Origin: Eutreptiella sp. 'Long Island Sound 2002' | Taxonomy: Eukaryota > Euglenozoa > Euglenophyceae > Eutreptiales > Eutreptiaceae | Length of the DNA: 64,000 nt | Assembly (NCBI GenBank): GCA_964036045.1 | Contig: OZ038384.1 | Span: 45,776,851 to 45,840,850, forward strand | Reading direction: 5' to 3' | Part shown: positions 40,577-52,337 of the stretch, piece after piece | Layout of the letters: each line of letters begins with the position of its first letter | Numbering within the stretch: the stretch's first letter is position 1 | The notes under the pieces: generated by a model | What the model was told of the DNA's origin: nothing | Database searches by the model: none | The model's input: only the letters and a program-made list of their open reading frames with translations | Position numbers and translations under genes: made by a program

Positions 40577-42045
40577 GACCCGCAACGGACCAAATGCAAT
40601 GTAAAAATCATTGATTTGGGCAATGGATTAGTTGTGTACCAAATGCGCTGCAAAAACTGTGAAGTGCATTTTAGGTGGCACAACAACACAACACTGCATC
40701 CATGGTGTCACTTCATGCTGCAACAAATCCACACTCGCAGAAAAAAAACACACAAAAGTATTACGATTATTCATACGCACAAATAGTGCAACCTTGTTGC
40801 TGCATACCGCAGGGCTACTACTTGCGGCCACGGCCCCACACAGCAGAACGCTTGGCACTGGGCTGTGCGCTCTCACAACCGGAGATAAGCCAATAAAAAA
40901 GCAAAAAACCGAGACCCTCCGGAGAAACACTTGCCTTGGGCTTAGGCGTTGCATGTTTACTGGGCTTTGAAGCCTCTGCAAGCGTGGAAAGCTCATCCCA
41001 CTGTTTCTTCATAGGGGTCCGTTCCTCTCTGTCCGCACCTGTGCCTGTCTCAACCTCCTCATTGCTACAAGTGTTCACACCGTACCTGGTGCCTGGTGCC
41101 TTTCCAACAACACCGGGGCACACCAAAAAATGAGTGTCTTGAATCCTTGCAACAATACTCGGGCTCTTGTCTCCGACCCCCCTCCCTCCACGTGTGGTGA
41201 CCGTGTGCTCAGCCTCCCGCGTATGTCAATCTCTGCCGCCATCAGCCGAAGAACACTCTTTGCCATGTGAAGAAATGTATATTTCATATACACGTTGTCG
41301 CCTACCTTGAAACCCGTGTGAACCCATTCTACCAGTTTGAACAGTGGCGGCAACAGTTTGTAGAAAGTGGTCACTACATACTTGTAGGGATGCCATACTC
41401 CATACACCAGGGCGTGTGAAAGCAACAGTTGTGCCCATCCCATCGCTTGTAGGATTGTCCAAGAGTCATCTTGCAGAAATGATACTGCACCCTCATGTCT
41501 ATAAGCAGCGCCACGCAACGACGTGTCTCAATTAGCAGAACACCGCCACGTTGATAAGCTTCAGCAACTCCACATATTGCCCCACACACAAAGAAGTTTT
41601 CATGAAGGGCCGCCAAAGTAGACTCCGCACATTCTTCCGAGCACTGTCCAGTGGTACCCGTACAAAACTTGTTCGCACCTGATCGCATACTTGTTCAGAG
41701 TATCGCACCACAACATCCAATTGCGCAACCTGACAAGCAGCCACACCATCAACACTGTCAGCCAACTTTAGCAAGGTGGGCGGGCTGCCCCTCAAAAAGC
41801 AGCCGCTAAGAAGTGTGCAGGATTGCCAGCGCAGTAATGACGAGAGCTCAACACAAGAGGTTCACACAACAATCCTGGGCTCACAAACATAAGTCACCCA
41901 CTTCATGAGCACATAACAACCGACAACATCATGGGCTCGGAACAAATCAAAGGTTGCATCACATCCGGAGTGTGACTGAAACTTCGGTTAGCTTCACTTC
42001 CAATGAAAAACTCAGTCATGAATGTCAGTACAACAACAATAGCGC
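40577..42045 (-). mobile_element. Element X, copy 1 (inverted, partial)
   Basis: Inverted relative to 50,335-52,710. The conserved outer end is CAGTCATGAATGTCAGTACAACAACAAT (42,015-42,045), matching the complement of 50,340-50,365. Coding-like segments include VAQLDVVVRYSEQVCDQV, FVRVPLDSARKNV, ETRRCVALLIDMRVQYHFC, KLLPPLFKLVEWVHTGFKVGDNVYMK and LLERHQAPGT, each matching copy 3. The lower end near 40,577 shares CAATGTAAAAATCATT. No terminal repeats were seen. The family is unrecognised. Confidence 0.65.
41075..41795 (-). pseudogene. Element X protein, copy 1 (frameshifted)
   Basis: Three overlapping minus frames (41,795-41,532; 41,688-41,374; 41,518-41,075) join to a protein of roughly 200 residues. 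It starts near GSPPTLLKLADSVDGVAACQ and runs through VDVVVRYSEQVCDQV, ALHENFFVCGA, KMTLGQSYKRWDG and YKLLPPLFKLVEW, to LLQGFKTL. The same segments occur in copy 3, also frameshifted but at other places, so the ancestral protein was continuous. The composition is soluble, with Cys and Trp. It matches no domain I know. Confidence 0.45.
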
Positions 42046-43734
42046 TGGGTGCAAAACGTTTTCATTTTGAGTCTGATTCAGATTTCAATGATGCGCATTC
42101 CCGGGCGCCACAAAGCCCGGGGCACCACACAGCCCCACGACCACCACCACTAAAAACACCAAAGCCACCTCCGCCCCAAGGACCAACCACCGAGCCAAGC
42201 CCCACCCCACAACCAGCCCCCCCCCCCCCCCCGCCACCCCGCAACGGTCCTGACGACAAAATTGTTGGGCCGGAACCACCCTGAACCCGAACCAAACCCC
42301 ACCAACCCCACTCACCCCCCCGCCCCCCCAAAAAAAGATCAAAACGGGGGTGACCCCGCAAAGGGGTCCAACGAAGGGTAAGGGCCCATAAGCAGACCCA
42401 TCCGGCCAAGATGGCAATAAAAAAAACAAAGAAACGGTTTCAAAGTATGTTGTATGTGTTGTTGTGTGATTTTTGCTTTCATCGGACAGGTTAATATTTC
42501 AGTTGATATATGGAGGTTATTATTAATGCCGGCAACACATGATTTTTTCCTGTTTTAGAGATTAATGCCAAATAATAATTTCAAACATTACTGCCGAGTA
42601 CCGTTTTGACATTTATGTAGATTTGACCGGCAACCCCCCAAACACCGCATGAAAATGACCACCGAAAACGCAATTCAGCAAGTATGGGTGGAAATTTCCC
42701 CAAAATACCTCCCAAACAGAATGCAAAACAAACAAAACGTTGAATCAATCTCATTACCCTTTCACCGGATATTAATTATATTGGTTTCAATGTAGGTCAC
42801 TAGGGTACCTGTGGCACATTTCCTGTTCGACCATGAGGTGCACGGTTTTTTATGGATTCACCGCGACCTACAAAATTTAAGCAAGTGTATGATGGGTGTG
42901 TGTGTGTGGGGGGGGGGGGGGGTGTAAGCCGGCTTTATTGTTAGGGTGACGAGTGTTCTCGACTCCTAGCTAGAGCTTTCCTTTTCTTGGGTTGGGACGG
43001 GGGCATCAATCTCATTCAATGGTTGGTTGAGTCCCATCATAATGCGTGTTTGTAGTCGCTTGCTGCATGGTAGCGGGTAGTGGTGTGGAATTTGCGGAAG
43101 CGGTTGTTGCCATCTCTCATTGGTTTCGTGCACTAGCAAGCACAGTCTTGGAGGTGGCTTGCCCTTTTGGACCGGTTGTGTATTGGTAGAAGCGGGCGTA
43201 GGATCCAGAGTAGGCGACCGTGGTGGGCGGCGCTTGAGTCCACGGATGCGTTGCAAGCATTTGTTAATGCGGCCCATTTGCATAGAAATGGGAGTCCTAT
43301 TGATCCAGGTAGGTCCGCTTGGGTGCTAACCTAACCTGGTATGGTTATTTGTTGCTGCTCAATGTTGACTACGATTGGGGATGGAGACCATTTGACCGGC
43401 GGTTGTTCGTGCCCCATTCTCCCTTGTTCTATGAAGATGCCACCTGTGGGGCCGGGGATACCCAAACCACATGCGTTTCGAAAGGCATGTCACCCTTCAG
43501 CCAAACTGCAGCCGGCGCGATGCCCTCGGCATCCGGCCTTGGTCACTAATGGCGTACAACACCTGCAGTAGAGGCAATGTTATTTGTTGTTGCGTTGTTC
43601 TAACAAAATTTTTCTAGGGACGTTCTAGCGCAGCGGCGCTAAAATCCTTGGAACACGATGAGAACGTTTTTGTTGGACCAGAATGGAAAAACCTTGCATG
43701 GTTTTGCAGTGTTGCGTCCCTCCAACGGCTCAAA
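42046..43734. other. Spacer between element X copies
   Basis: A Pro-rich frame (42,003-42,284) crosses a 12-base C run at 42,219-42,230. An AT-richer stretch at 42,420-42,800 follows, then a G run at 42,910-42,922. A minus frame 43,283-42,966 (GRINKCLQRIRGLKRRPPRS) is basic and unassigned. Confidence 0.4.
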
Positions 43735-44506
43735 AATTGAGTTGGCAAGTCCCTATTTGCACACTCACTGACACACACACACACACACCAATCCAAATGC
43801 GTGCATTTTAATGCAAAACAATTTGGTGATTGGGCATCCGCGCAAGTGACACAATATGAGGTATCAAATCCCATACCCCGAACCGGACCTACGATTGGTT
43901 GCTTCCATATTGCGACGTGTAAGTCATGGTTCTGCTGCGGAGACGCACAAGTTAGACCGCCTAAGTGCCGGGCATCCGAGCAGCGGATGTGATACGCTTT
44001 GCTGTCCGCCTGCTTCAATGTGGTCAACATCGTGCCTTAGGGGCTCTTCCGCTTCTTACGTGCAATGTGGCGGTCGCGCCATGTGGGCGCGACGCTAATG
44101 GGAGCCAACCGGGGTGCAGATGCGCGCAAGTCAGTAGAAGACAAGGAAGCCATTCGTGAGAATTGGAAGGATGTGTGAAGTGTGCAAGCAGAGTGAGGAA
44201 GATTGGGTTCACAACAATGCGCACACAATTTATGAGCTTCTCATAGGCCATTCATCTAGCCGCACACATCTGACCCTATCCCGAAAAGAGCGAACATTCT
44301 ACACAATCAAAGAACGATGGAGGAAGACACATAGTGTGCACAACGCCCACCAAAGCCCCTTATTTGTGCAGTACCTTGTGAAAAAAGAACCTACCGCCCA
44401 AAGGACCTCTGAACTGCGGCACAAATGTAGCTACAGCTCCAAGCTTACAAGCTCCCAAGCTCACGGAGAATTACCGTATTTGATGAACCGTGTACCCGAC
44501 CTCCAA

Positions 44507-45286
44507 GGGATGGGGAAAATTGGCTTGCGCCCGGGGGGGGTCACGGCTGTCGCCTGAAGGAGGGGGGGGGGGTTTGGGAAATGGACACCTGTGACAGGAC
44601 CTATGTATGGTCCTCATTGTCAGTCTTTTTTTTTTTTTAGTATGCTATACACTCTCTGATTTTTGACTTTAGCCAGATCCTGACTTAGCTTAGTTGGTAG
44701 CAGGCCTAGACTCTGATTCCAGAGTCCTGGGTTCAATCCCAGATTCATGTAATGTTTTTTTCCCTTCGCTTTTTTCGTCTTTTTTATGTCTTCATGTTTG
44801 CATGTTTGCATGTGCATGCCCCCCCCAAGACAGTTTTCTACAGGTCCCCCCATCAGGGGGGACCGTTTGTGTCAGTCACAGGCACACATACCCCTTAAAC
44901 CCCTCCCCCCTGCTCTCAACCCCTTCCCCAAAGCAACCAGCCCCTGACAAGGAAACAAACAAAAGTCAGTTAAACACAGGGGGCCACATGTTCTGATTCT
45001 GATTCATCGGAGTCCTCTGATGTGTCTTCCTTGACATCTGCATCAGACTAATTTGCCAACGGGAGGCCATGGTGGGGCGTTGCATCCCCCCCCCCCCCCG
45101 TGCTATGGGATGCAACCGGAATAGACCGGACATAAATACCACCACCGTTGGGGGTAGGGGAGGGGGACTGGGGGGCTGTGTATACCGGTTGTCACTGCCC
45201 CGTCACGGCGGGCCAGAAGGGGGGGGGGGTTTGGGAAATGGACATCCGTGACCCCCCGTGGGCGCAAGCCAATTTTCTCCCACCCC
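44507..45286. mobile_element. Terminal-inverted-repeat insertion in element X copy 2
   Basis: Left end GGGATGGGGAAAATTGGCTT (44,507-44,526) followed by GCGCCCGGGG and GTCACGG; the right end, read on the minus strand from 45,286, is GGGGTGGGAGAAAATTGGCT followed by TGCGCCC and GTCACGG. That gives inverted repeats of about 40 bp. The undisrupted site reads CTCCAATGGCG at 53,466-53,476; the insertion splits it with AA on both sides. Subterminal G-run plus TTTGGGAAATGGACA copies occur near both ends. There is no transposase, so it is a non-autonomous element. Confidence 0.75.
44679..44749 (+). tRNA. tRNA-Gln(CTG)-like sequence, degenerate
   Basis: A box TAGCTTAGTTGG (44,686-44,697) and B box GGTTCAATCCC (44,730-44,740) match Pol III consensus. 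The anticodon arm CTAGA-CTCTGAT-TCCAG has four of five pairs, with CTG (Gln) at 44,713-44,715. Five of seven acceptor pairs form (CCTGACT with ATTCATG). The T loop is one base short (TTCAAT between CTGGG and CCCAG), so it is probably a pseudogene or SINE-like head. A T run begins at 44,755. It lies within the inverted-repeat insertion. Confidence 0.5.
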
Positions 45287-45835
45287 AATGGCGCCATCAC
45301 CGGGAAGCGATCAACTACGTGTTCCGTGCCACTACAATACCCTGCATTTTTTGAACCCCATCAGTGGTCTTGGACATACGCGCAAAACCAAACACTTCTT
45401 CGACTTTGGCTTTTTTTTGTACCACAATATTTGTCCGCCCCCTACTTGTTTCAAACTTCGGTTGCCGGGGCAACCCACCGCCTTGGGCTGTGGATGTTGC
45501 GTTTCAGGTACTTTGTTGACTATCTTTCTTTGCAAAATGAGCACCCTCGGAGCGTTATCCAATCATGTCTTGCAGCTTGGCATCTAAAAGTGTGGTCCCG
45601 TTCCTCTGTTTCATTATTATCGTGCAATCAAGATTGCAGCAACCCCGAATAGTAGGGCGGCGGGAATATTTGAGCCACAAGTAAGTTTTAGGTCCCAAGT
45701 TGATAACTCGTAGTCAGTCAATATGTATTTTGTCGCCACCAATGGTGTCCCCAGTGTGTGGCACCAGCCTCTAGTGCCATTGTAAGCATGTCTCTCACTC
45801 CCTACTTTGAGCCTCACATTGCCAACGGTGATGAG

Positions 45836-47086
45836 TCAGACATGCCAGTGCGTGGTGATGTTGCAGACTTGAAAGCTGCTGTCACAATCTTGCTTTAATT
45901 CATGTACTTGATTTTTGTGCCTTTCCACGTGTTTGCAATGTTATGTGTGTGGTAGCCAACAATGCATTGGCACCACTATTATCACGAGCTGGTTCTTGTT
46001 TTGCTTATGTGTTTGCACTGTGCTTTGTTGCTTGGTTGATGTGGGCTGTCCATGGTTTGATAGTGTGAAGCCAAACGGCCGGGTGGAAATATGGTCATCG
46101 TGGGGTCCACAACGGACATGAGGCACCCGTTGAACAACCATGAGCCATCCGAACCGCACATCCATCGCCTAGCACTAAAATATCATGTACATGTATAGTG
46201 TGGCAATGGGGTCCACAATAGACTTGGAGCACCTATTGAAGGGGCATAACGGGCGATTGTACCCACACGGGATCGACGCGAGGTCGCTGGCGGAGGTTCT
46301 CGCCCCATGCATTGCGCATGGGGACTCTTACCGCTGACAAGCGGCAAGCTTGCGGCGCTACGACACGATGCGTAGCCGGGAGTATTCCGGGGCACTGGTG
46401 CCTTCAAACATAAACACCAATGGTGTCAACAATGCACGTGTTTTCACGCTCGTGCCATCGGGCTGCAAAGGATGCTATGGAGAAGGGGTCACCAACGGTA
46501 ACACATCGAAAATGGCATGTGGGACATGGGCTAGTACCCCAAACAGCCAAACAGAGTAATGCCAACGAGTGCCAAAGGCATACTATGCGGTGGAATCACG
46601 GTGATTCGGTGTGGTACGTGTGACATGGAAAAAAATCTGTATGACCCATGGCTTTTCGTATGTGCCCCCCCCACCCTAGACGGGGTCCCCCAAACCAAAA
46701 GCCCCACCCGGTATCAAAATCTATTTCTTCCCCAGGCCCTTGGAGAAACGGTATGCTGCTGCAAAGCAATGCGCACTACCAGCGGAACAACCAGCTCAAC
46801 TGTAACTACATTGCAGTGAACATAGACTTACCCTGTCGTAGGCCGCACGGTTCTTGATAGTGGCAATCACAGCAACGTTTAATGCATTTTGGAGTTATTG
46901 CTTGGGGCACACACATTGTGAGACAAAATATGGGCCACCGTAGCCACACGCGCCACTTTGGCAGCCGACCCCCGGAAACCATCGACGTTCCTGACTGAAC
47001 ACAAATTCACTGGAACCAAGGTCATCATGGAATCAACTCTCACCCACGGGCTGCAAACACCATGTTGGAAGCCTACCCACGTCCGG
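45836..47086. other. No firm gene
   Basis: GGTCCACAA(C/T)(G/A)GACATG/TTGGAGGCACC(C/T)(G/A)TTGAA segments at 46,103-46,130 and 46,207-46,235 are imperfect direct copies about 105 bp apart. Plus frames (45,915-46,121; 46,559-46,819, with CGGITVIRCGTCDMEKNLYD) are short and unassigned. Confidence 0.35.
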
Positions 47087-48076
47087 CTAAGCCGTGGCTT
47101 CCAACTGAAAAACGAGATTAGGCTCCACCGGTGGAGCTAGACCATACAGAGACCACATGCGAATCCACTGCCTACCGTAATACCGTTCGGTCAGTGACCA
47201 TATTTGCACTTTGAACGCCATAACCAACACAACAGTCACATAAGATGAGCAATGGCGGTTGGTATTTCTGGTACAAAACAACCTTCTTGCACGAAAAGCT
47301 ATCCAAGAAGATCCGTACTTTTAAAACGAATCATAGTGTTGCCGCGCATTAAATCTTTTTGCTGCACATCATCTACAGATGTGTGATGGCATATCAACAT
47401 TTCATCTTCCACAATTGGCATGATGACCAGTAGGACCACGTGCTGCATCAACATTTCGCCAACCCCACGGATGGTCCCGGAGCAAATTGGATATCCTAAT
47501 GCTTCGTGATATGGGTGATCTACAACATACAATGGCGAAAGAGAGCTAATCCTACTAGAAAGCACCGCAATAGCAACCTGAACAGCTCGGGTTTTCCCAT
47601 GCTTTTGGTTGTAGAGACGTTCTTCCGCTTGGATAACAAACCGGCTAAGGATGGAATTGGTCACACCTCGTCACACCTCAACGCAATCATCCATACCAAC
47701 GGCCGATCTTGTGCCACTTAAATTTGCGAGACAAATGGTTGGCCAATTGCAACGCGACCAACTCTACAACATTGCATAATTTAATGCGGAGGAAATTTCG
47801 ACAACAATGATCAAGCAACCATCTCAAAGCATAAAACCAAATGAACATTGGTGCATACCTGTCAACCTCACAATTTATGGACCCACTTGGGGCACATTGA
47901 GTCCAAGGAGCGGTACCTGTGACAGCTATTTGTTGGCCGGAGGACCCCTTTTGGGGGGGGGGGGATTGAAGCCCTAGGACCCGCGGAGTCGGCTCCCCCA
48001 TCAACATTGCGAATTGAGCTGGGGTTGTAAAAAAAGCGTGCAACAAGGGAAAGGTACGAAGCAACATGGCACGCAA
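47087..48076 (-). pseudogene. Minus-strand broken ORF series, unassigned
   Basis: Three frames in line on the minus strand: 48,076-47,687 (APMFIWFYALRWLLDHCCRN, then NVVELVALQLANHLSRKFKW), 47,664-47,299 (NSILSRFVIQAEERLYNQKH, then VAIAVLSSRISSLSPLYVVD and CSGTIRGVGEMLMQHVV) and 47,281-47,087 (VTVVLVMAFKVQIWSL). The regular hydrophobic pattern suggests a real helical protein of more than 250 residues with frameshifts. A G run sits at 47,954-47,964. No domain is recognised. Confidence 0.35.
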
Positions 48077-50334
48077 AGGAGGATTCCCGAACCATCACCT
48101 ATGCCACCCCTAGTTTGCTATGTGTGCTCTTGCTACGTTGGCTAGCAAAGCTGCAAGGTCATTTTGACCAATCTTACCCCAAACCAGATTTCTTGGGCCC
48201 CCACGGCTAGCACCCTCGCTTTGATGATGCCGACCTTTGGGCCGATGGGGATATGTTGGGCTACCAACTTAGTACCGGCAGAATGTGGAATGTTTGGGCA
48301 CCTCAAAGCAATATGCAGGCTACACTTATACCATATGGAACAACACTAAAGGGATTCCAAGAGGTGGTCAATGTGGGTTTTTCGGAGAAAGAAGCTTGGG
48401 CTGCGAAACTTTTTTACACACAGGGGGGAATCTTTTTTGGGGCCGTACACTAGGGGGGGGGGGGGGGCTCGAAAAAAAGGGTGACACCGCGAATTTCGTT
48501 TGTGCCCCCGCTCCCCCCCCCCCATGCGTTCCTCCAACGGAGTATGATTGGTTGTGTAGGAGTGCCGAGTCGCTGTGCATTTTTGCACTGGCATAAAAGC
48601 TGCACTACTACTGTATTCTCAGTGTTCACGCTGTGCTGGTGTATCTCGTGCCCATAGTCCACGACGTCGCACGTGGTTGTCTACGTCCCAAATGGTTGCC
48701 GTCAACCACCAGCCCCGCGGTGCGACCATGCGGAGCCCCGAGCTGCGCCCTTGCGCAATCCTACATTGCGCCACTGCGCAGCCGCACAGTGCGGCCCTGT
48801 GCAATCCTCTGCTGCAATCTTGCACAGCGATGATAGCAGGGAGTTTCGGGCCTTGTGTGCGCTTGGGTTTCCATGTGGTCACCATGAGCGGCAAGGCCGA
48901 CCAACCCAAGCCGTCTCTTCATCCTTCCCTTCATTTTCCCCCATTGCTATTCGTCATTGCTGTTTTCAGTGCGGATACGTCTACAACGAGTCTCGAGCCT
49001 GAGATTGCTGGTCTAGGGATAGTTATTTGAGATGGAGTACGCGCACAGAAGATGTCGTTTGGATTTCGGCCTACACGGATCATCTTTGTCGCCGTTGGAG
49101 TTGGCTGAATTTTTCGTGTTGTATTTGTGGCCTCAATATCGGGGTGTGGTGCACATCCTTTGTGACAGTCCCTCTGTCAATGTGTCCATACATGCGTTGG
49201 CCCCTCTATAACAGCGACGGAGATGCCCCTATAGGCTAAAAACCCAAACAACATCCTCTATGTCCCTACTCCATCTCCAGTAACTCTCCCTAGACTTGTA
49301 GGATTCACAACAATTCTTTGCACTTTTGATTTGTTATTCTCCAAATGCGCTTCCACCTCTGCCCATTCTTGTGTTTCCCTTTTCCCTCTGCCACATGCGC
49401 TTTGCTGCAGGATTCGGTTCTCTCACGGCTCATCAACGGCTCATCAATGGGGAGTATGCATCATGTCAAATGTGTTACATCTGATGTTCGTATGAGACGT
49501 CTGACATAAAGTGGTGGTAGTGTATGTCTACAAAATGCTCTAGGGCAAAGAGTTTGAGTTCTTACAAATTTCGGTACAGTGAAAACCATCAAATGTGGAC
49601 GCCAGCTTTTTTAATGAAAACAAGCATTGGTGCAGCAAAAAAAAAAATACAAAGTCTTAAATTGCACTTTTTACACCCCACTTGAGCTTTGCCCCCCGCA
49701 AGGGAATCTGAGCACCAAGGTCCATCATCAATTCAGCAGCTATGGAGCCCTCATGATGGGTTGCCACGGGGTGAGCCGGGGAGATGTCTGCTCTAGCTAG
49801 TGCACCAATCGCAGTCAATGTAGACGCTAGATTCACATCCCCTGGGAGATCCACATGCTTGTGTGGGCGAATAAGTGAAAGAACTGCGGCAGAACTTTGC
49901 TGTACCGAATCCAATCAGTATGTTGCTCAGGCGGTCTAACCTGTGCACCCTTATGGAGACCAATATTGGCCATTTTGGCCATTTGCGCCGCGCGTGGATT
50001 ATGTATGTGGGTTTTGCATTCTTTCTTCGTCTCTTTGTCGTAGCAAGGAAAAACGCTGTGCGCTATTTGATTTTGTACTGTCCTAGTGACATTGGGGAAC
50101 ATGTCTAAACTTGCATGTCTATTTCACGAATTCATCGAATTCAAAAAAAGAATCGGACCGAATATTCGGTCAGCATTTGCATAATTGCTAAATCAACACA
50201 TCAAATTACAGACTGCAGACCAAAAGCTGACGGAATATTCGGTGACCCTTGGAATTTCTGCTTTTTGTGTCTGATATTTGGTCGGGTTAGGTTCTAAATT
50301 GTTAACACATGGTTGTTGCGGTGTTGCACACACC
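48077..50334. other. No firm gene; G and C tracts
   Basis: A 15-base G run at 48,453-48,467 and a C run at 48,512-48,522 bound Gly/Pro-rich frames. CTTGCGCAATCC / CTGTGCAATCC / CTTGCACAGCG-type repeats occur at 48,750-48,830. A minus frame at 50,102-49,833 is unassigned. GAATATTCGGT occurs twice (50,159 and 50,231). Confidence 0.35.
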
Positions 50335-50589
50335 ACTATCGTTGTTGTAGTGACATTTATGACTGAGTTTTTCATTGGAAGTGAAGCTAACCGAATTTTG
50401 AGTCACACTCCGGATGTGATGCAACTTTTGATTTGTTCCGAGCCCATGATGCTGTCTGTTGTTATGTGCTCATGTACTGTGTGATCTGTGTTTGTGAGTG
50501 CAGTGTTGTTGTGAGAACATGTTGTGTTGAGCTATGGATACTACTGCGCTAGCAATCCCGCACACTTCTTAGCGGCTGCTTTTTGAGGG

Positions 50590-51300
50590 GCAGCCCATTT
50601 TGGTCAATTTGGCTGATAGTTATGATGGTGTGGCTGCTTGTTTGGTTACGCAATTAGATGTTGTGGTGCGATGATGTGAACAGGTATGCGATCAGGTGCA
50701 AACAGTTTTTGTACGGGTACCACTGGACACTACTTTGGCGGCCCTTCATGAAAACTTCTTTACGTGTGGGGCAGCATGTTGCGTCGTTGAAGCTGATCAA
50801 ACGGCCGCCGGTTGTGCAAATTGAGACACGTCGTTGCGTGGCGCTGCTTGTAGAAATGAAGGTGCACTATCATTTCTGCCACATGACGCTTGGACAATTT
50901 TACAAGCGATGGGACGCGGCACAACTGTTGCTTTCACCGCCCCTCGTGTATGGAGTATGGCATATGTAGTGACCGCTTTCTACAAACTCTTACCGCCACT
51001 ATTCAAGTTGGTCGAATCGGTTCACACATGTTTCAAGGCGGGCGACAACGTGTATATGAAACCGACGTTGCATCACATGGAGAAGAGCGTTCTCGGGCTG
51101 GTGTTGGTAGAGAAGGGCATACGGGGGAGGCTGAACACACGGTTACAATACTTGGAGGCGGGGGGATCGAGACAAGCGCCCGAGTATTGTTGCAACGATT
51201 GAAGACTCTCTTTTTTTCGCATGGCCTCGTGTTGTTGGAGAGGCACCAGGCATCAGGTTTGGGCCAAAGGACGGTAGTGATGATTAGGTTGAGATAGTTA
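50590..51300 (+). pseudogene. Element X protein, copy 3 (frameshifted)
   Basis: Segments ADSYDGVAACLVTQLDVVV, CEQVCDQVQTVFVRVPLD, ALHENFFTCGAACCV, LVEMKVHYHFCHMTLGQFYKRW, YKLLPPLFKLVESVHT and GDNVYMKPTLHHMEKSVLG appear in order across all three plus frames. They align with copy 1. Differences between copies are spread over the protein, and both have independent frameshifts, so they diverged after insertion or from different masters. The function is unknown. Confidence 0.45.
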
Positions 51301-51411
51301 CAGGTGCGGACAAAGAGGAACAAACCCGTATGAAAAAATAGAGGGCTGAGCCTTCCACGCCTGCGAGGCTTCAAAGCGCAGTAAGCTTTGCTACGCCTAA
51401 GCTCAAGGCAG

Positions 51412-52337
51412 ATGTAAAGAAGCCCACATTTGTGCTTATGTGCCCTGGAAGAGTAACGTCCCCCGTAGCACGAAGACCGGATCGATAACCGGGGAGTGCA
51501 TTCGCCACCTCAAGAGATGTTCACACCGCCCGTACCACCAGGCGGTGCTTCGCCGTTTGCAACTGTCCCTTGAAGTACCCTAAACACGTGTGGGAGAGGT
51601 TCCCCATCACATGGGACTAGCACCATCGCTACGTAGGGAAACGGCCTAAGCCACAGGGTTCTGTGACCCATTTCCTGCGTGCCCCGTACAGTTGTGTCAT
51701 CAATGCCTCTGGGACCTCTGTGATCAGGCGCCTGCAGCATGCACTGAAGTGCCTTGTCCCTAACCTGCAGATGTGTGTGATCATAAGCCTGCCCCCCGAC
51801 CCCGAAAGGGCGAAGTGGGCCTCCCGTCTGTGATCGACCTTGAGTGGTAAGAATGATGAGGTGTGTCCGAATGAGGAACCGGGTTCTACACTAGCAAGCT
51901 TGCTATTGATTGTCCAGCGAGCAGTGCCATCGCCGCTATTTCAACGCGCGCGTGCACAGCATTCTGATTCTGTGAATAATTGATTTCGATTGTTTGCTGT
52001 CTAAATTTGCATTTGAATTTTTTAATTTCATTCCAAGGCACAGCCGCTGAGATTATGCTACTTTAGAGCTGATGAGGGCAAAATGTTTTGCCGAAACCTG
52101 CTACTCTGTTCCATGACTGACACTTTGAGGGTTTTGTGACCGTCGCTCCGTGTGTGCCGCATTTGGGATCTTGGAGAGCAAAATTGCTTTTGGATTTCAA
52201 AAAAGCGACGGCCGCTGCCGTCTTGTTTCACAAACAAAAAAGAAACTAATACTTTCAAAAAATACAAAGGGCTGAGCCTTCCACGCCTGCGCAGGGTTCA
52301 AAGCCCAGTAAGTTTTGCTACGCCTAAGCCCAAGGCA
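51412..52337. other. Extra 926-bp segment in element X copy 3
   Basis: A segment of about 69 bp beginning GGGCTGAGCCTTCCACGCCT occurs at 51,343-51,411 and again at 52,269-52,338 in direct orientation with a few differences. Copy 1 has it once (complement at about 40,950-41,005). The DNA between is absent from copy 1. A minus ORF inside (51,740-51,510: MGHRTLWLRPFPYVAMVLVP) is protein-like. It may be an insertion with long flanking repeats or a tandem duplication followed by divergence. Confidence 0.5.

Larger units (their letters stand above)
43735..45835 (+). mobile_element. Element X, copy 2 (3' portion, carries an insertion)
   Basis: Collinear with 52,717-53,985. Shared blocks include CCGGACCTACGATTGGTTGC (43,883-43,902), GGGAGCCAACCGGGGTGCAG (44,100-44,119), GCACAAATGTAG-type text before 44,440, and CCATCAGTGGTCTTGGA (45,358-45,374). 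The only large difference is the 780-bp insertion at 44,507-45,286. Translations of both copies are similarly broken (GCFHIA, then SWFC/AWFC and VRPPK). Confidence 0.65.

Noticed and set aside
42003-42284. Pro-rich ORF after the element X end
   Set aside because: Dominated by a C tract and CCA-rich DNA; only its first ten codons are shared with the other copy.
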